From the NCBI GenBank assembly GCA_019119975.1, contig DWVZ01000142.1, forward strand, positions 1 to 58,622: a DNA stretch of 58,622 nucleotides, given 5' to 3'. A model generated the notes under the pieces. The model was not told where the DNA came from. It searched no databases and was given only the letters and a program-made list of their open reading frames with translations. Origin of the DNA: Candidatus Blautia merdavium (GTDB taxonomy: Bacteria > Bacillota > Clostridia > Lachnospirales > Lachnospiraceae). Of this stretch, positions 1 through 7,282 are shown piece by piece. The translations under genes were made by a program, and so were the position numbers. Position 1 is the first letter of the stretch. Every line of letters starts with the position of its first letter.

Positions 1-1408
1 GCCTGCTGATGCCAATGATGTTGTGGAGAAAAAAGGAATAAAAATAGCCATTGATCCAGGGCATCAGGGAAGTCAGATAGATATGAGTGAGCCTGAGCCT
101 ATAGGACCTGGGGCAACAGAAATGAAAGCAAAGGCAACTGGTGGAACCACAGGTCGGTTTACAGGAATTCCTGAATCTGAGCTTAATCTTAACATAGCAA
201 AACAACTGCGGGTAGAACTGGAAGATCGTGGATATGAGGTGCTGCTTACACGTGAAGATCAAGATACAGCTATAAGCAATAAGGAGAGAGCAATTATGGC
301 TTCAGATTCTGGAGCGGATATTTATATCAGGATTCATGCAAACGGCAGTGAAGACATAAGCGTTAGTGGTGCTATGTCTATGGTTCCATCAGAGACGAAT
401 CCATATGTAGGTGATTTGGCGGAGGATAGCTATAAACTTGGACAATGTATTTTGAGCGCCTATTGTAATGCTACAGGTTTCCAGAATAATGGTGTACAAT
501 TGTATGATAATATGTCAGGAATTAATTGGAGCAAGATACCTGTAACAATTTTAGAAATGGGATATATGACTAATCAGAATGATGATGAAAATATGGAAAA
601 GCCGGAATTTCAAAAAAAGATGGTTCAGGGTATTGCAGAAGGAATAGATAAATACTTTGAAGAAACAAATTTAGAGGAAAGACAGGTCTCAGAAATTAAT
701 TCAATATTACAAGAAACAATAAAGAATGGAACGGATAGAGGTGAAAATTGGGGAATTGCTATAAAGGTATGTAATGAAGAGACAGTAATAGCCTGTGATA
801 ATCAAAAAATGCATGCGGCGAGTTTGATAAAATTATATATCATGGGAGCTGTGTATGAAAGTTATGACAATCTTTGCCAGGTGAATGGTAAGGAGACCAT
901 AGACCAGTTACTTTTGGATATGATTACGGTAAGTAGTAATGAAGCGGCAAATAAATTAGTCTCTTTATTAGGGCAAGGGGATGAAGAGGCTGGAAGACAG
1001 GCAGTAAATGTGTTTTGTACTACAAATGGTTATACAAACTCTAATATGGGGCGCATGCTTTTAGAAAATAATGCAAACGGAGAAAATTATACATCCCCGG
1101 AAAACTGCATGGAGATTTTGTGGGATATCTATAGTGGCAAATTTGCCTATTCGCAAGATATGTTAGAACTATTAAAAGCTCAGAAAAAGACTGAAAAAAT
1201 TCCGGCAGGTGTTCCAGAAGAAATCGAAACAGCAAATAAAACAGGTGAATTAAGTACAGTTGAAAATGATGCTGCAATTATATGGGCACATGAACAGCCA
1301 TATATTATCTGTGTTATGTCTGAAAATTTACAGGATACAAGTATAGCACGAGAGGAAATAGTTTCTTTTTCTAAAAAGATATATGAAAAATTTCAAGAAG
1401 GTAGCTAA
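1..1408 (+). CDS. N-acetylmuramoyl-L-alanine amidase fused to a class A beta-lactamase-like domain (5' partial)
   Basis: The reading frame is open to the first base of the window, so the true start lies upstream; the GTG at 23 is only the first in-window start codon. The first ~215 residues are an Amidase_3 zinc hydrolase that cleaves the amide between muramic acid and the stem peptide. Its ligands are visible: His in AIDPGHQG, Glu in IPESELNLN, His in RIHANGSE, and the catalytic Glu in TILEMGYMTN. From about residue 220 a serine-hydrolase domain follows, with SxxK (SLIK), SxN-like (SSNEAANK) and KTG (NKTGEL) motifs in beta-lactamase/DD-peptidase order. Any signal peptide or anchor would be upstream. 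The DNA is clearly richer in A+T than the rest of the window, which suggests acquisition. Whether the second domain is a beta-lactamase, a peptidase or inactive cannot be told. Confidence 0.85.
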   Translation, partial: PADANDVVEKKGIKIAIDPGHQGSQIDMSEPEPIGPGATEMKAKATGGTTGRFTGIPESELNLNIAKQLRVELEDRGYEVLLTREDQDTAISNKERAIMASDSGADIYIRIHANGSEDISVSGAMSMVPSETNPYVGDLAEDSYKLGQCILSAYCNATGFQNNGVQLYDNMSGINWSKIPVTILEMGYMTNQNDDENMEKPEFQKKMVQGIAEGIDKYFEETNLEERQVSEINSILQETIKNGTDRGENWGIAIKVCNEETVIACDNQKMHAASLIKLYIMGAVYESYDNLCQVNGKETIDQLLLDMITVSSNEAANKLVSLLGQGDEEAGRQAVNVFCTTNGYTNSNMGRMLLENNANGENYTSPENCMEILWDIYSGKFAYSQDMLELLKAQKKTEKIPAGVPEEIETANKTGELSTVENDAAIIWAHEQPYIICVMSENLQDTSIAREEIVSFSKKIYEKFQEGS

Positions 1409-1516
1409 ACATATATCCCACGTGTGTAGAATCATTTGCATATTGTGTAATAATAGTATGGATTTTTGACGTCATAACTGATAAAATTAACGTAGTTAAA
1501 AAGAATAAATATAGGA

Positions 1517-1816
1517 GTGCCTGCAGCTGGAATCGAACTTGCCATAAAACCCTGCAGCATTACCCCGGCAGCCATCACCTCCTGTCTGTATCTGGGAATC
1601 GCGGGCACAGCCATTGCCCATACTTTCTGGAATAAGAGCATTAAGATCCTAAACGCCAGTACCTGTTCCATGTGGTACCCGCTGCAGCCGCTGGTGTCCG
1701 CGCTTTTGGGTATTGTCCTGTTAGGGGAAGCACTGACGCCGCAGTTTCTTACAGGCGGGATTCTGATCTGCGCAGGGATCCTGATCACAGTGGCAGTGAA
1801 GCCGGAACGGAAATAA
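1517..1816 (+). pseudogene. EamA/DMT-type transporter, C-terminal fragment
   Basis: About 99 codons matching the last third of a drug/metabolite (EamA) permease: three hydrophobic segments, including YLGIAGTAIAHTFWNKS, YPLQPLVSALLGIVLLGE and GILICAGILITVAV. Full-length members are about 300 residues with ten helices, so roughly two thirds are missing. No in-frame continuation exists upstream, where a stop lies just before the GTG, and no convincing ribosome site precedes it. The break sits at the change from AT-rich DNA on the left to normal composition on the right, so an insertion or deletion probably removed the 5' part. Function is presumed lost. Confidence 0.75.
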
Positions 1817-1894
1817 CAGATATCAGGAAAAACCATACCCGGCAGTCTTATCTGCTGGGGGATCTCCGGCATGGGCGCCTCCTGATTTCCCGGA

Positions 1895-1943
1895 AAAAAG
1901 AACAGCAGAAAATACCGCTGCCGGTGTTTTTTGCTGTTCTTTT
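1895..1943 (+). terminator. Intrinsic terminator after the EamA remnant
   Basis: A hairpin with arms AAGAACAGCA and TGCTGTTCTT flanking a GC-rich centre, ending in a T-rich stretch. It lies between the EamA remnant and the 3' end of the convergent aldo/keto reductase gene, so it may serve both strands. Confidence 0.65.
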
Positions 1944-1988
1944 ATGTAGACGTTTGTATTTTTTAGCGGGACGTTTTATTTGAAAACA

Positions 1989-3116
1989 TTATTTAAGTGC
2001 GTCCATTTCTTTCGCCGCAGCTTCCAGATTCTCACGGATAGAGAGGGACTGGGGACAGACTTCTTCGCATTTGCCGCATTTCTGGCACTGGTCTGCTCTG
2101 GCAGATTCTTCCAGCTCTTTGAAATATGCCTGCCGGGTGCGGTTTACGTTCCCATACATGGAGAGATCATTCCAGATCCTGAAGTTCTGGGGAATATTGA
2201 CTCCGAAAGGACAGGGCATACAGTAAGCGCAGCCTGTGCAGCCGTTTTTGGTCCGTTTCTTAATGGCAGCGGCAACATCAGCCACCAGTTCTTTTTCTCT
2301 TAAAGAAAGAGGCTGGAAACTGCCAAAGGTCTGAAGATTGTCGTTTACCTGTTCCATGTCGGACATGCCGCTTAATACCACTTTGACATTGGGCTTGCTG
2401 GCTACCCAGCGCAGAGCCCAGGAAGAGATGCTGGCATCCGGTTTGTAACTGCGGAAAGGTTCGGTTACTTCTTCAGGAAGGGCAGCCAGAGAACCGCCTT
2501 TGACCGGCTCCATGATCACCAGGGGGACGCCTAATTCTTCTGCCAGCTCATAGCCCCGGTCGCCTGCCTGGATGTCCGTGTCCACATAATTGTACTGGAT
2601 CTGGCAGAAATCCCAGTTTCTATAGGTTAAAATAGTTTTAAATACTTCAAAGTCATCGTGGAAGGAAAAGCCGAAGAAACGGATCTTTCCTTCTTTTTTC
2701 ATTTCTTCAAAATAAGGGATCAGACCGAGATCCAGCACCAGCTGCCATTTTTCCTGATCCAGGCAGTGGAGAAGATAAAAATCTACATAGTCGGTCTGGA
2801 GACGGTCCAGCTGTTCCTGGAACAGGCGTTTGGCATCGTCCAGGGTTTTTACGTTCCAGACGGGAAGCTTGGTTGCAAGGAAAAGACGGCTGCGGTCGTA
2901 TTTCTTCAGCACACGCCCTACAAAAGGCTCACTGTCGCCGTTGTGATAAGGATAAGCAGTGTCAATGTAGCTGACGCCTGCCTGGATGGCTGTATCCAGC
3001 ATTTTCTCCGCTTCTGGTTCACAGATACTTCCGTCCGGATTCTGAGGAAAACGCATACAGCCGAATCCCAGAAGGGAAGGGGAAACCCCAAGTTTTTCAA
3101 ATTGACGATACTCCAT
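1989..3116 (-). CDS. Aldo/keto reductase with C-terminal ferredoxin-type Fe-S domain
   Basis: A 375-residue cytoplasmic oxidoreductase. Residues ~1-270 form the NAD(P)H-dependent aldo/keto reductase barrel (LGFGCMRFP at the start, DTAYPYHNGDSE with the catalytic Asp and Tyr region, VDFYLLHCLD). The C-terminal ~90 residues carry two cysteine groups, CTGCAYCMPCP and CQKCGKCEEVCPQ, typical of a 4Fe-4S ferredoxin-like tail found in many clostridial members. The start at 3116 has GGAGG about ten bases upstream. It is transcribed divergently from the iron alcohol dehydrogenase. The substrate is unknown; the tail suggests electron exchange with ferredoxin. No defect is visible. Confidence 0.9.
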   Translation of the reverse strand: MEYRQFEKLGVSPSLLGFGCMRFPQNPDGSICEPEAEKMLDTAIQAGVSYIDTAYPYHNGDSEPFVGRVLKKYDRSRLFLATKLPVWNVKTLDDAKRLFQEQLDRLQTDYVDFYLLHCLDQEKWQLVLDLGLIPYFEEMKKEGKIRFFGFSFHDDFEVFKTILTYRNWDFCQIQYNYVDTDIQAGDRGYELAEELGVPLVIMEPVKGGSLAALPEEVTEPFRSYKPDASISSWALRWVASKPNVKVVLSGMSDMEQVNDNLQTFGSFQPLSLREKELVADVAAAIKKRTKNGCTGCAYCMPCPFGVNIPQNFRIWNDLSMYGNVNRTRQAYFKELEESARADQCQKCGKCEEVCPQSLSIRENLEAAAKEMDALK

Positions 3117-3169
3117 AAGATCAATACCTCCTACTGTTGTTTGTGAAAGATAAGTCAGAATACTTAAGA

Positions 3170-3201
3170 GACAGCCTGGTATACAGGTGCTGTCCTTTTT
3201 T
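3170..3201 (+). terminator. Hairpin with T-run in the divergent intergenic region
   Basis: GACAGC pairs with GCTGTC across a short loop and is followed by CCTTTTTTATTTT. No plus-strand gene lies directly upstream. It either stops transcription running antisense out of the aldo/keto reductase gene or belongs to a leader of the alcohol dehydrogenase gene. Its role is undecided. Confidence 0.5.
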
Positions 3202-3357
3202 ATTTTAGCATTTCGTACAGGGGATTTACAGTGAAATAATAGAAAATTTTCAGAAAATCTCTTATAATAAAAACAGGAAAAATCAGATAATAAAAAGTAG
3301 CAGATCTGCGCTGGCAGAAATGCGTGTACCGGCAGCAGACAGGAACAGGAGGCAAGT

Positions 3358-4542
3358 ATGCAGAATTTTACTTATTATGCGCCTACAGAGGTGATCTTTG
3401 GAGAAGGAACAGAAAGCAGAACAGGGGAAGAAGTAAAGAAATGGGGCGGAAGCCGGGTCCTGCTGGTCTATGGGGGAGGAAGTGTAAAAAGGAGCGGGCT
3501 TTTGCAGCAGGTAGAGGAAGCCCTGGACAAGGAGCAGATCGCCTGGACAGAATACGGCGGGGTAAAGCCCAATCCCAGGCTCTCCTTTGCGGAAAAAGGG
3601 GTGAAAAAGGCGTTGGAATTCGGCGCAGATTTTCTTCTGGCACTGGGAGGCGGAAGCGCCATTGACACAGCAAAAGCCATTGCTCACGGTACAGCCAATC
3701 CGGATACAAATCTGTGGGATATCTGGACGGGAAAAGAACCGCTGGAAAAAAGCCTTCCGGTGGGCGTGGTCCTTACGATTTCAGCAGCCGGCAGTGAAAT
3801 GAGCGATTCTGCAGTGCTGACCAATGAAACGACCGGAAGAAAGCAGGGGCTGTCTACACCTTTTAACCGGGTAAAATTCGCTGTTATGGATCCCCGGCTT
3901 ACGCTTACACTGCCAAAATACCAGGTAGCCTGCGGGATCGTTGACATTATGATGCACACCCTGGACCGGTATTTTACCCATACCAAGGGAAATGAGATGA
4001 CAGATGAGATTGCGGAAGCGCTGCTGCGGACAGTGATCCGCAATGGCACAAAAGCGTATGAGAATCCAGGGGATTATGCAGCTGCCAGTGAGCTGATGTG
4101 GTGCGGCAGTCTTTCTCACAACGGGCTGACCGGTCTGGGTGCAGAGAAGGATTTTGCCCCTCATAAAATCGGTCATGAACTGAGCGCCAAGTACGATGTG
4201 GCACATGGAGCCAGTCTGTCTGCCGTGTGGGAGGCATGGGCGCTCTATGTCTACAGGGAGGAACCGGAGCGGTTTGCCCGGTATGCGCAGAAGGTCTGGG
4301 GGATCAACTGCACAGATCCCATAGAAGCTGCCGAGCAGGGAATCCGGGCAACCGCAGCTTATTTTAAAAGTCTGGATATGCCGGTATGCATCGGAGAGCT
4401 GGAGATTGGCGTGAGAGCGGAGGAAGAACTGTTGGATATGGCAAAACGGTGTACAGGGAATGACAGTTTTACTGTGGCAAAGTTTAAGGTGCTGCACCAG
4501 GAGGATGTATTGGAAATTCTGAGAATGGCGAATCATAGGTGA
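3358..4542 (+). CDS. Iron-containing alcohol dehydrogenase (butanol dehydrogenase type)
   Basis: A 394-residue group III alcohol dehydrogenase, related to the NADH-dependent butanol dehydrogenases and YqhD, that interconverts aldehydes and alcohols in the cytoplasm during fermentation. It opens with YYAPTEVIFGEG, has the NAD(P)-binding GGGSAIDTAKAI near residue 100, and the metal ligands Asp and His in GIVDIMMHTLD (about 195-199) plus His residues in FAPHKIGHELS and VAHGASLS. The start is preceded by AGGAGG. Length is normal for the family. A TATAAT at 3263-3268 may be its -10, with a poor -35. Exact substrate range cannot be read from the sequence. Confidence 0.9.
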   Translation: MQNFTYYAPTEVIFGEGTESRTGEEVKKWGGSRVLLVYGGGSVKRSGLLQQVEEALDKEQIAWTEYGGVKPNPRLSFAEKGVKKALEFGADFLLALGGGSAIDTAKAIAHGTANPDTNLWDIWTGKEPLEKSLPVGVVLTISAAGSEMSDSAVLTNETTGRKQGLSTPFNRVKFAVMDPRLTLTLPKYQVACGIVDIMMHTLDRYFTHTKGNEMTDEIAEALLRTVIRNGTKAYENPGDYAAASELMWCGSLSHNGLTGLGAEKDFAPHKIGHELSAKYDVAHGASLSAVWEAWALYVYREEPERFARYAQKVWGINCTDPIEAAEQGIRATAAYFKSLDMPVCIGELEIGVRAEEELLDMAKRCTGNDSFTVAKFKVLHQEDVLEILRMANHR

Positions 4543-4761
4543 GGGTATCGTGATGGGATAAGAACAGTGTGAAGAGGCAGGAAGGCTGAGGAAGATGAGA
4601 ACATTGCGATGAATAAGAATATTGAGAAAAGATAAGACTGCTATGATGAGATGAAAATACTGCAGAGTGGTAGGGCTTAGGGATTTATAGAAGAAGAAAA
4701 GTGAAAAAACAGATTGGTTTCAAGGGAATGAGTACAGAAACAGAAGAATTTTAAAATGGTA
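4543..4761. other. Gene-free stretch upstream of the DUF134 gene
   Basis: A purine-rich interval of about 220 bases with many short stop-broken frames. I see no RNA gene, no protein of recognisable composition and no clear terminator after the alcohol dehydrogenase. It ends at the promoter and repeat cluster beginning at 4762. Confidence 0.6.
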
Positions 4762-4809
4762 TTGACATATGCCAATAATAAGATATAATAAACATATGTC
4801 AATAATAAG
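4762..4809 (+). promoter_or_regulatory. Promoter with two tandem operator-like repeats (likely DUF134 autoregulation)
   Basis: TTGACA (4762-4767) and TATAAT (4784-4789) are 16 bases apart. Two 18-base copies of ACATATGYCAATAATAAG start at 4765 and 4792 (27 bases apart, one mismatch). The first lies inside the promoter, and with its left flank forms TTGACATATGCCAA, close to a perfect dyad around CATATG. This arrangement fits repression at the promoter, most simply by the DUF134 protein encoded 54 bases downstream. The regulator assignment is inference. Confidence 0.7.
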
Positions 4810-4862
4810 CGGCGGCAGTTTGCATTTGCAGCTGTCCCAAAGACAAGCAGAAAGGAGAATCT

Positions 4863-5588
4863 ATGCCAAGACCAAATAAACCCAAATGTGTCGGAAAGCT
4901 TCCGGTCTGTCAGAAATTTGTTCCCGCTTCTGGAGGAGAGAAATTCCATGAAATTCTATTGCATGTGGAAGAATATGAGACACTGCGTCTGATTGATTAC
5001 CAGGGACTGACTCAGGAAGCCTGTGCGGAGCAGATGAAGGTCGGACGGGCAACGGTACAGGCAATGTACACAGAAGCACGGAAAAAACTGGCACGTTTTT
5101 TAGTGGAAGCTTCTGTCCTGCGGATCAGCGGCGGAAGCTATGTGCTGAAGGAAGAGGGAGAAGGCAAGGTTCAGAAAGGAAGGAATCATATGAAGATTGC
5201 AGTGACTTATGAAAATGGAGAGGTTTTTCAGCATTTTGGACACACAGAATATTTTAAAGTTTACGACACAGAGGATGGGAAGATCTTGTCTTCAGAAGTC
5301 ATCAGTGCAGATGGATTCGGACATGGAGCACTGGCAGGATTTTTGAAGGATCAGAAGATCCAGGTACTGATCTGCGGCGGTATCGGCGGAGGCGCGCGCA
5401 ATGCCCTGGCAGAAGCAGGGATCCGTCTCTTTCCTGGGGCATGCGGAAATGCGGACGCCCAGGTGGAAGCTTATCTTGCAGGAAGCCTGGAATACGATCC
5501 GGATACTGTCTGCAGCCACCACCATCATGAGGATAACGGAAACTGTTCCGGACATGGAGACCATTGCGGCGGACACTGCGGCCATTGA
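4863..5588 (+). CDS. DUF134 HTH regulator fused to a NifX/NifB-type metal-cofactor domain with His/Cys tail
   Basis: A 241-residue protein in three parts. Residues ~1-100 are DUF134: MPRPNKPKCVGKLP at the start and a sigma-like helix-turn-helix (LTQEACAEQMKVGRATVQ). Residues ~110-220 are a dinitrogenase iron-molybdenum cofactor domain (KIAVTYENGEVFQHFGHTE; ICGGIGGGARNALAEAGI). The last ~25 residues are rich in His, Cys and Gly, likely metal-binding. These domains are more often separate neighbouring genes. An internal ATG at 5190 after AAAGGAAGG could allow separate production of the second part. No nif genes are nearby, so the job is probably metal- or Fe-S-responsive regulation rather than nitrogen fixation. 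A terminator follows. Confidence 0.88.
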   Translation: MPRPNKPKCVGKLPVCQKFVPASGGEKFHEILLHVEEYETLRLIDYQGLTQEACAEQMKVGRATVQAMYTEARKKLARFLVEASVLRISGGSYVLKEEGEGKVQKGRNHMKIAVTYENGEVFQHFGHTEYFKVYDTEDGKILSSEVISADGFGHGALAGFLKDQKIQVLICGGIGGGARNALAEAGIRLFPGACGNADAQVEAYLAGSLEYDPDTVCSHHHHEDNGNCSGHGDHCGGHCGH

Positions 5589-5651
5589 ACGGTTGAACCG
5601 AGAAAAGAGAAAAAGAAGAAAAAAATTATTCAGGATCAGAGAAGGGCAGAG

Positions 5652-5690
5652 ACGCCGCAGGATTTACTTTCTGCGGCGTTTCTGCTCTTT
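5652..5690 (+). terminator. Intrinsic terminator after the DUF134 fusion gene
   Basis: Arms ACGCCGCAG (5652-5660) and CTGCGGCGT (5671-5679) pair perfectly and are followed by a T-rich stretch. The convergent cotJC gene ends at 5714, so it may work for both strands. Confidence 0.8.
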
Positions 5691-5713
5691 GCTGTTTTGT
5701 CTGAATAGAGAAG

Positions 5714-6361
5714 TTATGGTTTCTTTCTGGACATTCCGCTGCAGTCCTGGCAGCTTGCCTTGCAGGGCATATCAAAGCTTGGGTTGAAGGCATAAAAGTT
5801 TTTGGAATCCAGATCTTCCTGTACCGATCGTAAAGCTTCACCGAACCTTTGGAAATGGACAATTTCCCTTGCCCGAAGAAAACGGATAGGATCAATGACA
5901 TCCGGATCGTCTACCAGGCGCAGAATGTTGTCGTAAGTGCTCCGGGCTTTTTGTTCCGCAGCCATATTCTCGAATAAATCTGTGATGGGATCTCCCTTAG
6001 ACTGGAATTCACAGGCATTAAACGGGATGCCTCCCGCAGCCTGGGGCCAGATACCAACGGTATGGTCCACATAGTAATTGGCAAATCCGGAGTTTTTAAT
6101 CTCTTCCATGGAGAGATTGCGTGTCAGCTGATGGACGATGGTAGAGACCATCTCGAGGTGAGCCAGTTCTTCGGTGCCTATATCATTCAAGGTTCCCATA
6201 GCAATGCGGTTCGGCATGGTAAAACGCTGAGAGAGGTAACGCATGGAAGCGCCCATCTCACCGTCGGGACCCCCATACTGACTCAAAATCACCTGCGCAA
6301 TCTTCGCATTAGGCGTCTTAATATGAACCGGATACTGTAATCGTTTCTCATAATTCCACAT
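5714..6361 (-). CDS. cotJC: Spore coat protein CotJC (manganese-catalase family)
   Basis: A 215-residue ferritin-like diiron/dimanganese protein of the manganese catalase family. Metal-ligand motifs GTEELAHLEMV (about residue 63), NMAAEQKARSTYD and REIVHFQRFGEAL are all present. In Bacillus subtilis CotJC is part of the inner spore coat. GGAGG precedes the start. The C-terminus carries four cysteines and a lysine-rich end (CKASCQDCSG). It is the last gene of the cotJABC operon on the minus strand, three bases after cotJB. Catalase activity is possible from the ligands but not shown. Confidence 0.92.
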   Translation of the reverse strand: MWNYEKRLQYPVHIKTPNAKIAQVILSQYGGPDGEMGASMRYLSQRFTMPNRIAMGTLNDIGTEELAHLEMVSTIVHQLTRNLSMEEIKNSGFANYYVDHTVGIWPQAAGGIPFNACEFQSKGDPITDLFENMAAEQKARSTYDNILRLVDDPDVIDPIRFLRAREIVHFQRFGEALRSVQEDLDSKNFYAFNPSFDMPCKASCQDCSGMSRKKP

Positions 6362-6364
6362 AAA

Positions 6365-6637
6365 TCAGCACCCTCCTTCCCATGGCCACGGCTGCAGGAC
6401 CCATTCCCAGGAACGGCTGCAGTTATCATCAGCAGTGTCAATGGTCAGAGGACCGAAACGGGCAGCATATTCTTTTAAAGCTTCTTTACGTATCTTCACA
6501 TGATCCCGGTAGAAAGCCAGCGCCTTTTCATCTTCCGGATGGGTATCCAGGTAAAGCTGAATATCATTTACGGCAAAGCTGACTTCATTGATGGTTTTCA
6601 TAAGCATTTCTCGCGACTTCATATTACATCCATTCAT
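6365..6637 (-). CDS. cotJB: Spore coat protein CotJB
   Basis: A 90-residue helical protein (LMKTINEVSFAVNDIQLYLD; HPEDEKALAFY) matching CotJB, a partner of CotJA and CotJC in coat assembly. The frame is open further upstream, but the ATG at 6637 is preferred: it has AAGGAGG seven to eight bases upstream and overlaps the cotJA stop as ATGA, a sign of translational coupling. The C-terminus is Trp-rich (WEWVLQPWPWEGGC), as usual for the family. Confidence 0.9.
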   Translation of the reverse strand: MNGCNMKSREMLMKTINEVSFAVNDIQLYLDTHPEDEKALAFYRDHVKIRKEALKEYAARFGPLTIDTADDNCSRSWEWVLQPWPWEGGC

Positions 6638-6918
6638 CGACAGATTCCCCTCCTTCCGCAGAAGGGCTTGCACAGCTCTGGGAAAATGGTTCCCACCTGC
6701 AAGGCCTTGCATAAATTAAAGGTGCTGCCAAATCTCTGGCAGGGAACATATGCCATGGCGAGGGGAAGCGCATCGGCATGGACATAGATATTAGTATCTT
6801 CCACTCTGTCAGAACAGCCGCAGGAAGCCTCACGGCGAAGTGCCGCTCTGGAAGGACATTCCCTGCCGGGCATGGGGCAGGAGCGGGAAGAAGAATAATT
6901 CATTCTGCAAGCATCCAT
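6634..6918 (-). CDS. cotJA: Spore coat associated protein CotJA
   Basis: A 94-residue protein whose C-terminal half carries the CotJA signature (LAMAYVPCQRF; ALQVGTIFPELCKPFCG). The N-terminus is Cys- and Arg-rich and poorly conserved. AGAAAGG lies seven bases before the ATG. First gene of the cotJABC operon; its stop overlaps the cotJB start. Expression is expected in the mother cell during sporulation, in line with the candidate promoter at 6978-7004. Confidence 0.88.
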   Translation of the reverse strand: MDACRMNYSSSRSCPMPGRECPSRAALRREASCGCSDRVEDTNIYVHADALPLAMAYVPCQRFGSTFNLCKALQVGTIFPELCKPFCGRRGICR

Positions 6919-6977
6919 TTTTTGACCTTTCTGAAAAATACAGAAGAGAGCGAAAAACTCTTCTGATGATTACAGTA

Positions 6978-7004
6978 TATTTTATGGTTATCGGAACAAA
7001 AGGT
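6978..7004 (-). promoter_or_regulatory. Candidate mother-cell sigma (SigK/SigE-type) promoter for cotJABC
   Basis: Read on the minus strand: AC, 16 bases, then CATAAAATA. This matches the Bacillus SigK pattern (AC, 16-17 bases, CATANNNTA), which overlaps with SigE sites. It would start transcription about 50 bases before cotJA. Bacillus subtilis cotJ is SigE-dependent, so the choice of sigma factor is open. Confidence 0.45.
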
Positions 7005-7214
7005 GAAAAGGATAAACAGGGAGAAGGAAAAAGCCAGAATAAGAAGTTAAGAAACATAGAATCACATAGAGCCAAAGAGACACAAAAAGATAGACACCGG
7101 AAGAAAGGATCAGAGCTGGATGTAACAAGTATAGGCAAGCAGCAGAGGCAGCCGACAAATACGGTTATCAGAAATAGAAAGCGGAAGCAGATAACACAGC
7201 GGAAACAGATACCC
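7005..7214. other. Gene-free purine-rich interval between divergent cotJA and the GDPD gene
   Basis: About 210 bases, very A/G-rich on the plus strand, without a convincing coding frame, RNA hairpin or repeat. Together with the flanking promoters it makes up the 364-base divergent intergenic region. Confidence 0.6.
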
Positions 7215-7244
7215 TTGCATACTCTGCCCTGTTTTTGTTAGAAT
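7215..7244 (+). promoter_or_regulatory. Vegetative promoter for the GDPD gene
   Basis: TTGCAT (7215-7220), 18 bases, then an extended -10, TGTTAGAAT (TAGAAT at 7239-7244). The coding start is 39 bases downstream. Confidence 0.6.
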
Positions 7245-7282
7245 AGTCATAGACAGAATGCTACAGAACAGGCGGGATACAG

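Noticed and set aside
1500-1560. Minus-strand AGTTCGATTCC looked like the 3' end of a tRNA, a possible integration site
   Set aside because: The T-stem does not pair and no acceptor complement is found; it is coding sequence of the EamA remnant.
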